From contig NC_021175.1 of assembly GCF_000385925.1 (NCBI RefSeq), forward strand, positions 248,501-312,500: a DNA stretch of 64,000 nt, in the 5' to 3' direction. Below, one piece after another: positions 47,191-56,873 of the stretch. The stretch is from Streptococcus cristatus AS 1.3089. GTDB taxonomy: Bacteria; Bacillota; Bacilli; Lactobacillales; Streptococcaceae. Both the position numbers and the translations under genes were made by a program. The notes below the pieces were generated by a model, which was not told the DNA's origin, ran no database searches, and saw nothing but the letters and a program-made list of their open reading frames with translations. How positions within the stretch are numbered: the first letter of the stretch is position 1; each line of letters opens with the position of its first letter.

Positions 47191-48045
47191 CATTCCTTGC
47201 TAGTATGCCGCTTTCCTGAAGCAATAGCATCTGCTTCAGTCATGGCTACGACTCGATCAAAACGTGTATTGGATGGCATATTCTCCATGCTATACCAATA
47301 GACATCTGCTTTCCCAGAACGAGCGACATAAACCGTTCTTGTTTGTTGCTGTTCCGCTGCCAGTCTCTCCGCTTCTTGGCGTGCTTCCTCTGCAAGGTGA
47401 GCCTCTTCAGCCCGTTGATTAATTGCATTTTGAATTTGTCCGATTCGATCCGTCAAGTTAGATTTTGTAGTTGGATCCGCAACGCGTTCGACAGCAGCTT
47501 GTGCTGAAGAAATATTTTCTTGAATCGGATTGTTTTCGAGTTGTTGGACAGCCTGATTGGCTTCCTCAACAATTTTCTTAGTCTCCGCTTCCTTACGCGC
47601 TTGTTCCTCGCGAGCTTTTTTCTCCTCTTCCTGCTTTTGTTTCTGCGCTTCTTGTAGCTCTTTTTCTTTGCGTTCTTTCTCCTGCTTTTTCTTTTTCCTT
47701 TTCTTTTTTACTGCTAGATGCTATAGGGCTGCTAGTTTGTGATGATGAGCTAGTCGAGGAACTATTAGATGTAAATTTTGTTACCTGGCTTTGTTCTGTC
47801 TGCTCTTTAATAACATTAGGAGTTAGTTTACCTACTGCATAGCTTCCTAGTATTCCGATAATAGTAACAGCAATAGCGATATTGCGCTTTCTAATATTCG
47901 GCTTTCGTTTTGTGAATCGCCAAATACCAAAGCATCCTCCTAGGAACATCAATGGCATAGTGATTGGTGCAAGAATGATGATGAAGAGAACTGCCAGAAC
48001 AAACAGTATTTTCTTCAAGGTCGGCTTTTCAAAAAATTTTTTCAT
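47190..48045 (-). pseudogene. Membrane protein with Lys/Glu coiled coil and C-terminal domain, frameshifted
   Basis: The ATG at 48045 starts MKKFFEKPTLKKILFVLAV, with two or three hydrophobic segments (residues 10-40 and 55-75) and a Ser-rich linker (95-115). Near residue 115 the frame drifts. A second frame, shifted by one extra base in the T tracts between 47686 and 47709, stays open through a long Lys/Glu/Gln coiled coil. It continues to a C-terminal domain ending YVARSGKADVYWYS...ASGKRHTSKE at 47190. The joined product would be about 284 residues. Function is unknown; the C-terminal domain is likely extracytoplasmic. Confidence 0.75.
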
Positions 48046-48163
48046 ATTAAAACTCCCTTCAGATATTTATCCAAGCGTATCATATCACAAAAGGGAAGCG
48101 TTCTCAACAAATGATTTGTAGTATTTGAAAATATAGATTTGATTTTGTTCTTTAAAAGAATAA

Positions 48164-48200
48164 AGAATCAGACTCAGATGATTCATCTGAGTCCGATTCT
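48164..48200. terminator. Strong hairpin downstream of pepF
   Basis: AGAATCAGACTCAGATGA (48164-48181) pairs with TCATCTGAGTCCGATTCT (48183-48200) with one mismatch; on the minus strand a T-rich stretch follows, so it likely terminates pepF. Confidence 0.8.
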
Positions 48201-48212
48201 AAAGATATGAGT

Positions 48213-50009
48213 TTATTCCCCCAACTCCTCGCTGTAGGCAATAATCTGATCAACTGTGTCAGATAAGAATTGAATCGTATCGCGGAGTGGCTTGTCTGTC
48301 GAAATATCTGCTCCGATAATCATAGCTGACTCAAGCGGAGTCTTGCTGCCGCCAGATTTGAGCAGCTCAAGCCAGTCACGGGCACCATTTTCGTCATTCT
48401 TCAGGTGGAGGTATCCGGCGGTAGAAATGACCAAGCCTGCGGAGTAAGTGTAGCTGTAAAGCCCCATGTAGTAATGTGCTTGGCGCATCCAAGTCAGGGC
48501 AGCGTCGTCGTCAATCTCAACGGCATCGCCCCAGAATTCTGTCAAGACTTCTTTCATGATAGCGTTGAGTTTACTTGCGCCGAAGGTTCCGCCTTCTTCA
48601 ATCAAAGTATAGACCTTGCGTTGGAAGGCAGCTTCCAGCAAGTGAGTAATGAAATTGTGGAAGTAAGTATCCGTCAGACGGTGAGCCAGGGCAAAGCGTT
48701 TCTGGCGTGGGTTATCAAATTGGCGCTCCAAATAATCACTGAGCAGGAGCTCGTTAAAGGTAGATGGAGCTTCCACATAGTAGGTGGACATGTGGGCGTT
48801 GAAATAGCTTTGGTGATTGTCAGAGAAGATAAACTGACCAGAATGACCAATCTCGTGAATCAGAGTGTAGACATCGCTCATACGGCCAGTCCAGCTCATG
48901 AGGACATAAGGGTGGACCCGATAAGGATCCGCAGCATAGCCTCCAGAGTCTTTCCCAGCATTGGCCGCAAAGTCGACCCAGCGTTCTTCCTTGTAGCGGG
49001 CAACTTCTTGACAATACTCTTGTCCGAGCGGCTCAACTGACTTCATGACGAGATCGTAGGCATCATCAATGCTGACTTCAGGATTGAGCTCGCTGTCCAA
49101 GTCCAGCTTCCAGTCGGCAAAGGTCATTTTTTCAAGTCCGTTTACCTTAGCGACATGCTTGAGGTATTTCTGGGCTACTGGGGCAAATTCGCTCATAATC
49201 AAGTCAATCTGTCGGTCAAACATAGAGCGATCAACTTCTTGCTCAGCTAGTAAGTAGTCAAAGACAGAGTCATAGCCCTTCATGTCAGCCAGTAGTTTTT
49301 CAGACTTGACCTGAGCCAGATAGGCAGCAGCAGCGGCGTTTTGATGCTGACGAAGCCCTTCAGAGAAAGAGCGGAAAGATTTTTCGCGGATTTCTGCATT
49401 TTCATGGTTTTGATAGAAATTCTCATAGGTGACAAAGCTGTTTTTGTAAACTTTGCCGTCTACTTCGAAGTCAGCCATAGCAAAGTCGCCGGCCCGCATC
49501 TTGGTGTAAATATCCTGTGGACTGTAAAAGACCTCGCCTAGATTTGTCAAGGCTTTTTCGACATCCGCTCCCAGATAGTGGGCTTTTTTGATTTTAGCTT
49601 GGCGAATGGCTGAGGTCAAATGGGGCTCTTGGCCTAGTCTCTCTAAGACAGCCTCGTCTGCACCGACCAGGGCGTCGTCAAAGAAGCTGAGTGCAACATT
49701 GGCTTCGGTCTCAAACTCCATGGCTGCTTGGGCAATCTGCGCAAAACTCTCGTCACCAAAATCAGTGGTCTGTGGCATAAAGCCGTAGTTGCCGATGTGG
49801 CTGATTTGGATATAAATCTGCTCTAACTCAGCAAATGCCCGTTCAAAATCTTCGAAAGTACTAAGCTTGCCTTGGTAATCACGGACGAATTTCTGGATGT
49901 CCTCTCTGGCCTTCTCAATTGCCCGCAGGAAGTCCTCTTGGTCTTGGTAAAGGGCGGTTAGGTCCCAGAGTTCATTTTCTGGAAATTCAGAACGATGTTT
50001 TTGTTCCAT
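48213..50009 (-). CDS. pepF: Oligoendopeptidase F (M3 family)
   Basis: The 598-residue zinc metallopeptidase has the active-site HEIGH (in TLIHEIGHSGQF) around residue 388, followed by the third-ligand region EAPSTFNELLL. It cleaves cytosolic oligopeptides, usually of 7-17 residues. AAGGAGTAAAC precedes the ATG. It is monocistronic and divergent from pnp. Confidence 0.95.
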   Translation of the reverse strand: MEQKHRSEFPENELWDLTALYQDQEDFLRAIEKAREDIQKFVRDYQGKLSTFEDFERAFAELEQIYIQISHIGNYGFMPQTTDFGDESFAQIAQAAMEFETEANVALSFFDDALVGADEAVLERLGQEPHLTSAIRQAKIKKAHYLGADVEKALTNLGEVFYSPQDIYTKMRAGDFAMADFEVDGKVYKNSFVTYENFYQNHENAEIREKSFRSFSEGLRQHQNAAAAAYLAQVKSEKLLADMKGYDSVFDYLLAEQEVDRSMFDRQIDLIMSEFAPVAQKYLKHVAKVNGLEKMTFADWKLDLDSELNPEVSIDDAYDLVMKSVEPLGQEYCQEVARYKEERWVDFAANAGKDSGGYAADPYRVHPYVLMSWTGRMSDVYTLIHEIGHSGQFIFSDNHQSYFNAHMSTYYVEAPSTFNELLLSDYLERQFDNPRQKRFALAHRLTDTYFHNFITHLLEAAFQRKVYTLIEEGGTFGASKLNAIMKEVLTEFWGDAVEIDDDAALTWMRQAHYYMGLYSYTYSAGLVISTAGYLHLKNDENGARDWLELLKSGGSKTPLESAMIIGADISTDKPLRDTIQFLSDTVDQIIAYSEELGE

Positions 50010-50194
50010 AGTTTACTCCTTTTGATTAAATAACTATATTCAGTATAGCAAAAAATCCTTCAGAATACCTTGCTCATAGGAAAAAATTAAGGAAATATGA
50101 CTTCAGCCGTCTGCTTAGAAAAAAGAAAAATAAATTTTCAGTATTTTTATAGAAAAAGCCATTTCCGGTCTTTTTCTTTTGGCTGAAATTGTGG

Positions 50195-50343
50195 TAAAAT
50201 AGGGTCTGTACGTGCTTGATACAAAGATGAGGATATAATAAACTACTAAGACCATGATATCAAAGCTAAAATGCTGAGAAGGTTAGTTGTCAGCTGTGAT
50301 TATGCTATGAGCTTTTGACGGTCTTAATATCTTGATCTTTGTA
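50195..50343 (+). promoter_or_regulatory. pnp promoter and long double-stranded leader
   Basis: TAAAAT (50195-50200), preceded by TGG, is an extended -10. The leader then folds into a long rod. Bases 50220-50236 pair with 50327-50343 (16 of 17 positions, one G-U), and TAAGACC (50247-50253) pairs with GGTCTTA (50320-50326). TCAAAGCT (50260-50267) pairs with AGCTTTTGA (50310-50318, one bulge), and GCTGA (50273-50277) with TCAGC (50290-50294). In E. coli a comparable pnp leader stem is cut by RNase III and PNPase for autoregulation; the same mechanism here is inference. Confidence 0.7.
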
Positions 50344-50391
50344 GCCAAGGCGTATGAAAAAATTTGAGCATGTGCTCGGCAAGGAGTCTTT

Positions 50392-52590
50392 ATGACAAAA
50401 CAAGTTTTTAAAACCGTTTTTGCAGGTCGTGAGCTGGTAGTTGAAACCGGTCAGGTTGCAAAACAGGCAAATGGCAGCGCCGTTGTTCGATATGGAGAAA
50501 GTACCGTTTTAACTGCGGCAACCATGTCCAAAAAGATGGCTACTGGTGACTTTTTCCCATTGCAGGTCAACTATGAGGAAAAAATGTATGCGGCTGGGAA
50601 ATACCCTGGTGGCTTTATGAAACGGGAAGGCCGTCCGTCAACAGATGCGACTTTGACTGCCCGCTTGATTGACCGCCCGATTCGTCCTATGTTTGCGGAA
50701 GGTTTCCGCAATGAAGTTCAGGTTATCAATACTGTTCTTTCTTATGACGAAGATGCTTCGCCTCAAATGGCTGCTATGTTCGGTAGTTCTCTGGCTCTTT
50801 CTATTTCAGATATTCCTTTTAACGGCCCTATCGCAGGAGTTCAGGTCGGCTATGTAGATGGTGAATTCATCATCAACCCTAGCAAGGAACAAAAAGAAGT
50901 TTCACTTTTGGAACTAACTGTAGCTGGTACCAAAGAGGCTATCAACATGGTAGAATCCGGAGCTAAGGAGCTGTCTGAAGATATCATGCTGGAAGCTCTT
51001 CTCAAAGGGCATGAAGCGGTCAAAGAATTGATTGCCTTCCAAGAAGAAATCGTTGCGGCATTTGGTAAGGAAAAAGCAGAAGTCGAATTGCTGCATGTTG
51101 ATAAAGAGCTACAGGCAGAGATTGTCGCAGCCTACAACAGCGACCTCCAAAAGGCTGTTCAGGTAGAAGAAAAGCTGGCGCGTGAAGCCGCGACTCAGGC
51201 TGTCAAAGACCAAGTCACAGCGGTTTATGAAGAGAAATACGCGAACCACGAAGAATTCGACCGTATCATGCGTGATGTGGCTGAAATCTTGGAGCAAATG
51301 GAGCATGCAGAAGTGCGCCGTTTGATTACTGAAGATAAGGTCCGTCCTGACGGTCGTAAGGTTGATGAAATCCGTCCGCTGGATGCGGAAGTGGATTACC
51401 TGCCGCGCGTGCATGGTTCTGGTCTCTTTACTCGTGGTCAAACCCAAGCCTTGTCTGTTCTGACTCTGGCACCAATGGGCGAAACGCAGATTGTGGACGG
51501 ATTGGATCCGGAATACAAGAAACGCTTCATGCACCACTATAATTTCCCGCAATACTCTGTTGGTGAGACAGGCCGTTATGGTGCTCCTGGTCGTCGTGAA
51601 ATTGGACACGGTGCTCTTGGGGAACGTGCCTTGGAGCAAGTCTTGCCTAGTTTAGAAGAGTTTCCTTACGCTATCCGTCTGGTAGCAGAAGTCTTGGAGT
51701 CAAACGGTTCATCCTCCCAAGCCTCTATCTGTGCAGGTACTTTGGCTCTGATGGCCGGTGGTGTGCCGATTAAGGCACCGGTTGCTGGTATTGCCATGGG
51801 CTTGATTTCAGATGGTAGCAACTACACGGTTCTGACGGACATTCAAGGTTTGGAAGACCATTTTGGCGACATGGACTTTAAAGTGGCTGGTACTCGCGAA
51901 GGGATTACAGCTCTTCAAATGGATATCAAGATTGAAGGAATTACAGCGGAAATCTTGACTGAGGCTCTGGCTCAGGCTAAGAAAGCCCGCTTTGAAATTC
52001 TGGACTTGATTGAAGCGACGATTCCAGCTCCGCGTCCTGAGTTGGCTCCAACTGCTCCGAAAATCGATACCATCAAGATTGATGTGGACAAAATTAAGAT
52101 TGTCATCGGTAAAGGTGGCGAAACCATTGACAAGATTATCGCTGAAACAGGTGTTAAGATTGATATCGACGAAGAAGGAAATGTATCAATCTACTCTAGC
52201 GATCAAGCGGCCATTAACCGTGCCAAGGAAATCATTGCTGGCTTGGTTCGCGAAGCTAAAGTGGATGAAGTTTACCATGCCAAGGTTGTTCGGATTGAGA
52301 AATTCGGTGCCTTTGTCAACCTCTTTGACAAGACCGATGCCCTCGTTCACATCTCTGAAATGGCTTGGACTCGAACCAACAATGTCGAAGACTTGGTACA
52401 AATTGGTGATTTTGTCGATGTTAAGGTCATTAAAATTGACGAAAAAGGCCGCGTAGATGCGTCTATGAAAGCTCTCTTGCCACGTCCGCCTAAGCCAGAC
52501 AAGCCAAAGAGAGACCACGATAAACATCAGGAAAAAGGGCATTTTCATAAGAAACATGAAGAAGCCCCTAAAGCTAAATCAGAAGAATAA
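50392..52590 (+). CDS. pnp: Polyribonucleotide nucleotidyltransferase (PNPase)
   Basis: The 732-residue phosphorolytic 3-prime exoribonuclease has two RNase PH domains (residues about 10-230 and 310-545, with [22 protein letters not shown], core [10 protein letters not shown]). A KH domain ([11 protein letters not shown], about 570), an S1 domain (about 625-695) and a Lys/His-rich tail follow. It acts in mRNA decay with RNase J and Y. AAGGAGTC precedes the ATG. The long structured leader suggests autoregulation. Confidence 0.97.
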   Translation: MTKQVFKTVFAGRELVVETGQVAKQANGSAVVRYGESTVLTAATMSKKMATGDFFPLQVNYEEKMYAAGKYPGGFMKREGRPSTDATLTARLIDRPIRPMFAEGFRNEVQVINTVLSYDEDASPQMAAMFGSSLALSISDIPFNGPIAGVQVGYVDGEFIINPSKEQKEVSLLELTVAGTKEAINMVESGAKELSEDIMLEALLKGHEAVKELIAFQEEIVAAFGKEKAEVELLHVDKELQAEIVAAYNSDLQKAVQVEEKLAREAATQAVKDQVTAVYEEKYANHEEFDRIMRDVAEILEQMEHAEVRRLITEDKVRPDGRKVDEIRPLDAEVDYLPRVHGSGLFTRGQTQALSVLTLAPMGETQIVDGLDPEYKKRFMHHYNFPQYSVGETGRYGAPGRREIGHGALGERALEQVLPSLEEFPYAIRLVAEVLESNGSSSQASICAGTLALMAGGVPIKAPVAGIAMGLISDGSNYTVLTDIQGLEDHFGDMDFKVAGTREGITALQMDIKIEGITAEILTEALAQAKKARFEILDLIEATIPAPRPELAPTAPKIDTIKIDVDKIKIVIGKGGETIDKIIAETGVKIDIDEEGNVSIYSSDQAAINRAKEIIAGLVREAKVDEVYHAKVVRIEKFGAFVNLFDKTDALVHISEMAWTRTNNVEDLVQIGDFVDVKVIKIDEKGRVDASMKALLPRPPKPDKPKRDHDKHQEKGHFHKKHEEAPKAKSEE

Positions 52591-52594
52591 TGAA

Positions 52595-52652
52595 AAGGGA
52601 GTGATCAGGCTCAATTACCTTGCAAAGTTCTTTGTATGGAGCCTACTCCCTT
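52595..52652 (+). other. Extended hairpin between pnp and cysE
   Basis: AAGGGAGT (52595-52602) pairs with ACTCCCTT (52645-52652), AGGCTC (52607-52612) with GAGCCT (52639-52644), and CAAAG with CTTTG at the tip. No T-run follows, so it looks more like a processing or 3-prime-end-stabilising structure than a terminator. Confidence 0.65.
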
Positions 52653-52677
52653 ATTTACCTAATGAAAGGAGAAGAAG

Positions 52678-53295
52678 ATGGGCTGGTGGAAAGAAGCCAT
52701 TGAGATTGTAAAAGAAAATGATCCAGCTGCTCGTACTTCGCTGGAGGTTATCCTGACCTATCCAGGTGTCAAGGCCTTGGCAGCCCACCGTCTTTCTCAT
52801 TTCCTCTGGAAGAGAGGCTTTAAGCTGCTGGCACGCATGCACAGCCAATTTTGGCGCTTTTGGACTCAGATTGAGATTCATCCTGGCGCTCAGATTGAGT
52901 CTGGAGTCTTCATTGACCACGGTGGCGGGCTGGTTATAGGTGAAACGGCGATCGTGGAAAAGGGAGTGCTCTTGTATCATGGGGTGACCCTAGGAGGGAC
53001 TGGCAAAGATACTGGGAAACGCCACCCGACTGTCCGTCGAGGAGCTCTTATCTCTGCTCATGCTCAAGTTATTGGCCCAGTGGAAATTGGCGAAAATGCC
53101 AAAGTTGGAGCGGGTGCAGTCGTCGTGGCGGATGTGCCTAGTGATGTAACTGTAGTTGGAATCCCGGCTAAGATCGTGCGTGTTCATGGTCAGAAAGATG
53201 AGCCGACCATCCACGAGGTGGAAGAACAGCGAGAATATTATTTGGACAAGCTGGAGCATGCCCGCGAAGCCAGCCACCATTCGTCGGAGCTTTAA
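52678..53295 (+). CDS. cysE: Serine O-acetyltransferase
   Basis: The 205-residue protein MGWWKEAIEIVKENDPAART has a short helical N-domain and a left-handed beta-helix of hexapeptide repeats (about residues 65-165, with IHPGAQIESGVFIDHGGG and HPTVRRGALISAHAQVIG). It makes O-acetylserine for cysteine synthesis. AAAGGAGAAG precedes the ATG. The pnp-cysE-cysS order is conserved in streptococci. Confidence 0.93.
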   Translation: MGWWKEAIEIVKENDPAARTSLEVILTYPGVKALAAHRLSHFLWKRGFKLLARMHSQFWRFWTQIEIHPGAQIESGVFIDHGGGLVIGETAIVEKGVLLYHGVTLGGTGKDTGKRHPTVRRGALISAHAQVIGPVEIGENAKVGAGAVVVADVPSDVTVVGIPAKIVRVHGQKDEPTIHEVEEQREYYLDKLEHAREASHHSSEL

Positions 53296-53420
53296 GAAAG
53301 GCCAATTTTGGACAGTTAACAAGATACTTTAGGAGGTCTTGCCAAGGAGTAATTTGGCAAACTGTAACTCAATAGAAAAGATGAAAGAGGCTTTGCTGAA
53401 GCCTTAAAGAAAGAGGAGCT

Positions 53421-54188
53421 ATGCTCTTAGAAGAGTTTGAAGATGTAGCTGGGGTTATTGAGCCAACAGATAGGCAGATTATGGACAAGGGTGAGGTTTG
53501 TGAAACTATCATCCTGTCCTTTAATGGAGAAATTCTGCAACGTTTGATTGAGTCAGAAGAAGTCTATCAAGGAGGCTATTTAAAAAATCTTAACGCTCAA
53601 TTCCCTTGGTATGTATATAATTATGATGGAAATCAAGTTGCGATCATGACTGCGCTTATTGGAGCTCCGATGGTAGTCGGCCAGCTGGAGGAGTTGGCGG
53701 CCAGAGGCTTCAAGAATTTCATCGTTCTAGGTTCTTGTGGCGTTTTGGATCGTTCAATTGAGGCGGACAAGATTATCCTGCCGGCTGCTGCTTTGCGAGA
53801 TGAAGGAACTAGTTATCACTATGCCCCACCGGGTGATGAAGTCGCTTATGACGAGTCTCTGTTAGTTAAGCTTGAAGCTATCTTTGACAAGTACGATATT
53901 GAGCATATCCGCACCAAGTCTTGGACGACTGATGCTTTTTACCGAGAAACTCCTGAGAAAGTCAAGCGTCGCTTAGCTGCTGGTGCCCAAGTGGTGGACA
54001 TGGAAGCATCGGCGATCATGGCTTGGAGTCAATTCCGCAAGACCAAGGTCTATCAGTTCTTCTACACAGCTGACTATGTGGATCACCATAACAGAATCTG
54101 GGATGCCCGCCATGAAGAGCGGACAGCTGATGCCATGACTTTTTTCATTATCGCTTTGACAATAGCAAAGGAACTAGAAAGGAACTGA
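53421..54188 (+). CDS. Nucleoside phosphorylase
   Basis: The 255-residue protein matches the PNP/UDP family 1 nucleoside phosphorylases: a phosphate-binding loop GSCGVLDRSI (about residues 102-111), VVDMEASAIMAW (about 193-204) with the ribose-contacting Met-Glu, and the late Asp region. Substrate (uridine or purine nucleosides) cannot be fixed by eye. AAAGAGGAGC precedes the ATG. A small hairpin AGGCTT/AAGCCT lies in its leader. Confidence 0.87.
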   Translation: MLLEEFEDVAGVIEPTDRQIMDKGEVCETIILSFNGEILQRLIESEEVYQGGYLKNLNAQFPWYVYNYDGNQVAIMTALIGAPMVVGQLEELAARGFKNFIVLGSCGVLDRSIEADKIILPAAALRDEGTSYHYAPPGDEVAYDESLLVKLEAIFDKYDIEHIRTKSWTTDAFYRETPEKVKRRLAAGAQVVDMEASAIMAWSQFRKTKVYQFFYTADYVDHHNRIWDARHEERTADAMTFFIIALTIAKELERN

Positions 54189-54214
54189 GCAGAACTAGAA
54201 AGGAAACTACAAGA

Positions 54215-54736
54215 ATGGCAGTATATTTTTACGGCTGTATCACCATGGATGGCTACTTGGCAGACAGCCAGCACAGGATAGACTGGCTGCATCAGCTTGG
54301 TTCTGTAGAGGATACAGGCTATGATGACTTTTACAGGCAAATGGATATCACCATCATGGGCAAGCGGACCTTTGAGGAAATCCAAGATTTGCAAGATGTA
54401 GAAAGTTTTTATCAAGCTACGGAAAACTATGTCTTTACGCATGATAGGCACCTGCCTGTCAGCAATTACCAGCCAGTAGCTGGGGATGTGGTGGACTTTG
54501 TTCACCAGATTGACAAAGGCAAAAATGTCTTTGTGATTGGTGGTAATTCCTTGGTAGGACCGCTCTTGGATGCGGATCTTTTCGACCACCTCATTATTCA
54601 GATAGCGCCCCTTATCCTGGGAAAGGGGGTTCCCCTCTTTACCCAAGAGGAAGGGCAGCGCTTTTACCAACTGGATAGCCTCAGACAATTTGGCCCTTTT
54701 GCAGAGCTGGTTTTCAGCCGAAAAAGTCAGAAATAG
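54215..54736 (+). CDS. Dihydrofolate reductase family (RibD C-terminal domain) protein
   Basis: The 173-residue protein MAVYFYGCITMDGYLADSQH has the RibD-C/DHFR-like fold with TIMGKRTFEEI near residue 46, VFVIGGNSLVGPLL near 109 and IIQIAPLILGKGVPLF near 129. It is probably an NADPH-dependent reductase of unknown substrate; true DHFR is encoded elsewhere in streptococci. It lies between the nucleoside phosphorylase gene and cysS with short spacers. Confidence 0.85.
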   Translation: MAVYFYGCITMDGYLADSQHRIDWLHQLGSVEDTGYDDFYRQMDITIMGKRTFEEIQDLQDVESFYQATENYVFTHDRHLPVSNYQPVAGDVVDFVHQIDKGKNVFVIGGNSLVGPLLDADLFDHLIIQIAPLILGKGVPLFTQEEGQRFYQLDSLRQFGPFAELVFSRKSQK

Positions 54737-54753
54737 AGAAAGGAGTGGACCGC

Positions 54754-56097
54754 ATGATTAAAATTTACGACACTATGACCCGCAGCCTACGTGAATTTGT
54801 GCCCATTGAGGAGGGCAAGGTTCGCATGTATGTCTGTGGTCCGACGGTTTATAACTATATCCATGTCGGCAATGCCCGCTCAACAGTAGCTTTTGACACA
54901 GTTCGTCGCTATTTTGAGTATCGGGGATTTGAAGTCAACTATATTTCCAATTTTACTGATGTAGATGATAAAATTATCAATCGCGCCAAGGAAGAAGGCA
55001 TCACACCCCAAGAAGTGGCTGATAAGTACATCGCAGCTTTTCGTGAGGATGTATCAGCTCTGGGTGTAAAACCTGCGACTCGTCATCCGAGGGTGGTAGA
55101 GTTTATGGGAGACATCATCCGCTTTGTGGAGGACTTAATTGACAAAGGCTACGCCTATGAGTCAGAGGGTGATGTCTATTTCCGAGTGGAAAAGTCGCAC
55201 AATTATGCTAAACTAGCTAACAAAACTTTGGCAGACTTGGAGCTAGGTGCTTCTGGTCGGACAGACGAGGAGACCGCTCGTAAGGAAAATCCGGTAGATT
55301 TTGCTCTCTGGAAGGCAGCCAAGCCGGGTGAGATTTCCTGGGACAGTCCTTGGGGAGCAGGTCGTCCGGGCTGGCACATCGAGTGCTCAGTCATGTCAAC
55401 GGAGATTTTGGGTGATACCATTGATATCCACGGTGGAGGAGCAGACTTAGAATTTCCTCACCATACTAATGAAATCGCCCAGTCAGAGGCCAAGACTGGT
55501 CAGACTTTTGCCAACTACTGGATGCACAATGGCTTTGTCAACATCGACGACGTCAAGATGTCCAAATCTCTAGGCAATTTTATCACTGTTCATGATGCCC
55601 TCAAGACCATTGATGGTCAGGTGCTGCGTTTCTTCTTTGCGACCCAGCATTATCGCAAGCCGATTAATTTCACGGAAAAAGCCGTTCATGATGCAGCGAC
55701 CAATCTTAAGTATTTGAAGAATACCTATGAGCAGCCATTTACTGGTCAGGCGGATTCTGCTCAGCTTCAGGCCTTTCTAGACAAGTTCACCGCCGCTATG
55801 GACGAAGACTTCAATGCGGCTAACGGCATCACGGTTGTCTTCGAGTTAGCCAAGTGGATTAACTCTAGCAACTACACCGCTGAAGTTAAGGAAGCTTTTG
55901 CCAAGCTCTTAGAAGTTTTTGGTATCGTCTTTGTAGAAGAAGTCTTGGATGCGGACATTGAGCGCTTGATTGAGGAACGCCAAGAAGCGCGTGCTAATCG
56001 GGACTTTGCGACCGCAGACCGTATTCGGGATGAATTGGCCGCTCAAGGCATCAAGCTTTTGGATGCTAAGGACGGAGTGAGGTGGACCCGTGACTGA
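54754..56097 (+). CDS. cysS: Cysteine--tRNA ligase
   Basis: The 447-residue class I synthetase begins MIKIYDTMTRSLREFVPIEE, with the zinc Cys in MYVCGPTVYNYIHVGNA (HVGN is the HIGH motif), WHIECSVMS, HHTNEIAQSEA and KMSKS. It charges tRNA-Cys. I use ATG 54754; a GTG at 54745 is also in frame. Its last 8 bp overlap mrnC. Confidence 0.96.
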   Translation: MIKIYDTMTRSLREFVPIEEGKVRMYVCGPTVYNYIHVGNARSTVAFDTVRRYFEYRGFEVNYISNFTDVDDKIINRAKEEGITPQEVADKYIAAFREDVSALGVKPATRHPRVVEFMGDIIRFVEDLIDKGYAYESEGDVYFRVEKSHNYAKLANKTLADLELGASGRTDEETARKENPVDFALWKAAKPGEISWDSPWGAGRPGWHIECSVMSTEILGDTIDIHGGGADLEFPHHTNEIAQSEAKTGQTFANYWMHNGFVNIDDVKMSKSLGNFITVHDALKTIDGQVLRFFFATQHYRKPINFTEKAVHDAATNLKYLKNTYEQPFTGQADSAQLQAFLDKFTAAMDEDFNAANGITVVFELAKWINSSNYTAEVKEAFAKLLEVFGIVFVEEVLDADIERLIEERQEARANRDFATADRIRDELAAQGIKLLDAKDGVRWTRD

Positions 56098-56482
56098 TGT
56101 CAACCTGATTAACGGTATTGCCCTCGCCTTTGAGGGAGATGCTGTCTACTCCATGTATATCCGCCGGCACTTGATTTTTCAAGGGCTGACCAAGCCCAAT
56201 CAGCTACACAGGGAAGCGACCAAGTACGTTTCTGCCAAGGCACAGGCAAATCTCATCTCGCTCATGCTGGAAGAAGGGATTCTGACGGAGAAGGAAGAGG
56301 ATATCTATAAGCGTGGCCGCAATGCCAACAGCCACACCAAAGCTAAGAATACGGACATCGTCACCTACCGTATGTCTACTGGCTTTGAGGCGGTCATGGG
56401 CTACCTGCATATGACCGAATCTATTGAGCGACTGGAAGACCTGATTGACTGGTGTATTCGGAAGATAGAGGATTCGTTCTGA
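56090..56482 (+). CDS. mrnC: Mini-ribonuclease 3
   Basis: The 130-residue protein is the RNase III catalytic domain without a dsRNA-binding domain. It shows ALAFEGDAVYSMYIRRHL (with catalytic acidic residues) and GRNANSHTKAKNTDIVTYR. It matures 23S rRNA ends. It overlaps cysS by 8 bp, the standard Firmicute arrangement. Confidence 0.95.
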   Translation: MTDVNLINGIALAFEGDAVYSMYIRRHLIFQGLTKPNQLHREATKYVSAKAQANLISLMLEEGILTEKEEDIYKRGRNANSHTKAKNTDIVTYRMSTGFEAVMGYLHMTESIERLEDLIDWCIRKIEDSF

Positions 56483-56553
56483 TTCATTGTCATCTTGTTT
56501 ATTCTGAGATAGATCTCTTTTATGAACAATCACTAAAATTCAAATATCAAAAA

Positions 56554-56580
56554 CGAGCTTGACATAAAGCTCGCTTTTTT
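56554..56580 (+). terminator. Terminator after mrnC
   Basis: CGAGCTT (56554-56560) pairs with AAGCTCG (56567-56573), loop GACATA, then six Ts. The remainder of the 391-bp gap up to the next gene shows no coding region or recognised RNA. Confidence 0.9.
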
Positions 56581-56808
56581 ATAAACAAGCATGCTGTTTC
56601 CAGAAAAAATGGAAGATTTTGTAGGAGAGTGTGTTTGAAACTTTAAATAGATTGTTTGAGTACTTTTTGGCTCTCCTGCTTGCGATTTCTATCCTCTTCA
56701 CCTTCAATTTTTAGTGAGGTTGGAGAATGATCTTGATATCTACTGAGATGGTTTTCATCAAGCATTTGGATAAAAATCAGGAAGTTTAAATTCATGAAAA
56801 CTTATTTC

Positions 56809-56847
56809 CAGAAAAGTATTGACATGTTTTCTGAAAAGAGGTAGAAT
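56809..56847 (+). promoter_or_regulatory. Promoter of the KimA-like gene with a surrounding inverted repeat
   Basis: TTGACA (56819-56824) and TAGAAT (56842-56847), spacer 17 bp. CAGAAAA (56809-56815) and TTTTCTG (56827-56833) form an inverted repeat around the -35 box, a possible operator. The predicted start leaves only a ~20-nt leader, so no ydaO-type c-di-AMP riboswitch fits. Confidence 0.75.
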
Positions 56848-56873
56848 GGCTCATGTTTTTAAAGGAGGAACTT

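Noticed and set aside
48405..49040. 211-codon plus-strand open frame inside pepF
   Set aside because: Antisense to the PepF catalytic domain; composition follows pepF codons.
51109..51639. 176-codon minus-strand open frame inside pnp
   Set aside because: Antisense shadow of a highly conserved PNPase region without a ribosome site.
56483..56873. Possible ydaO (c-di-AMP) riboswitch before the KimA-like gene
   Set aside because: The best promoter is at 56819-56847, leaving too short a leader, and no riboswitch core was recognised upstream.
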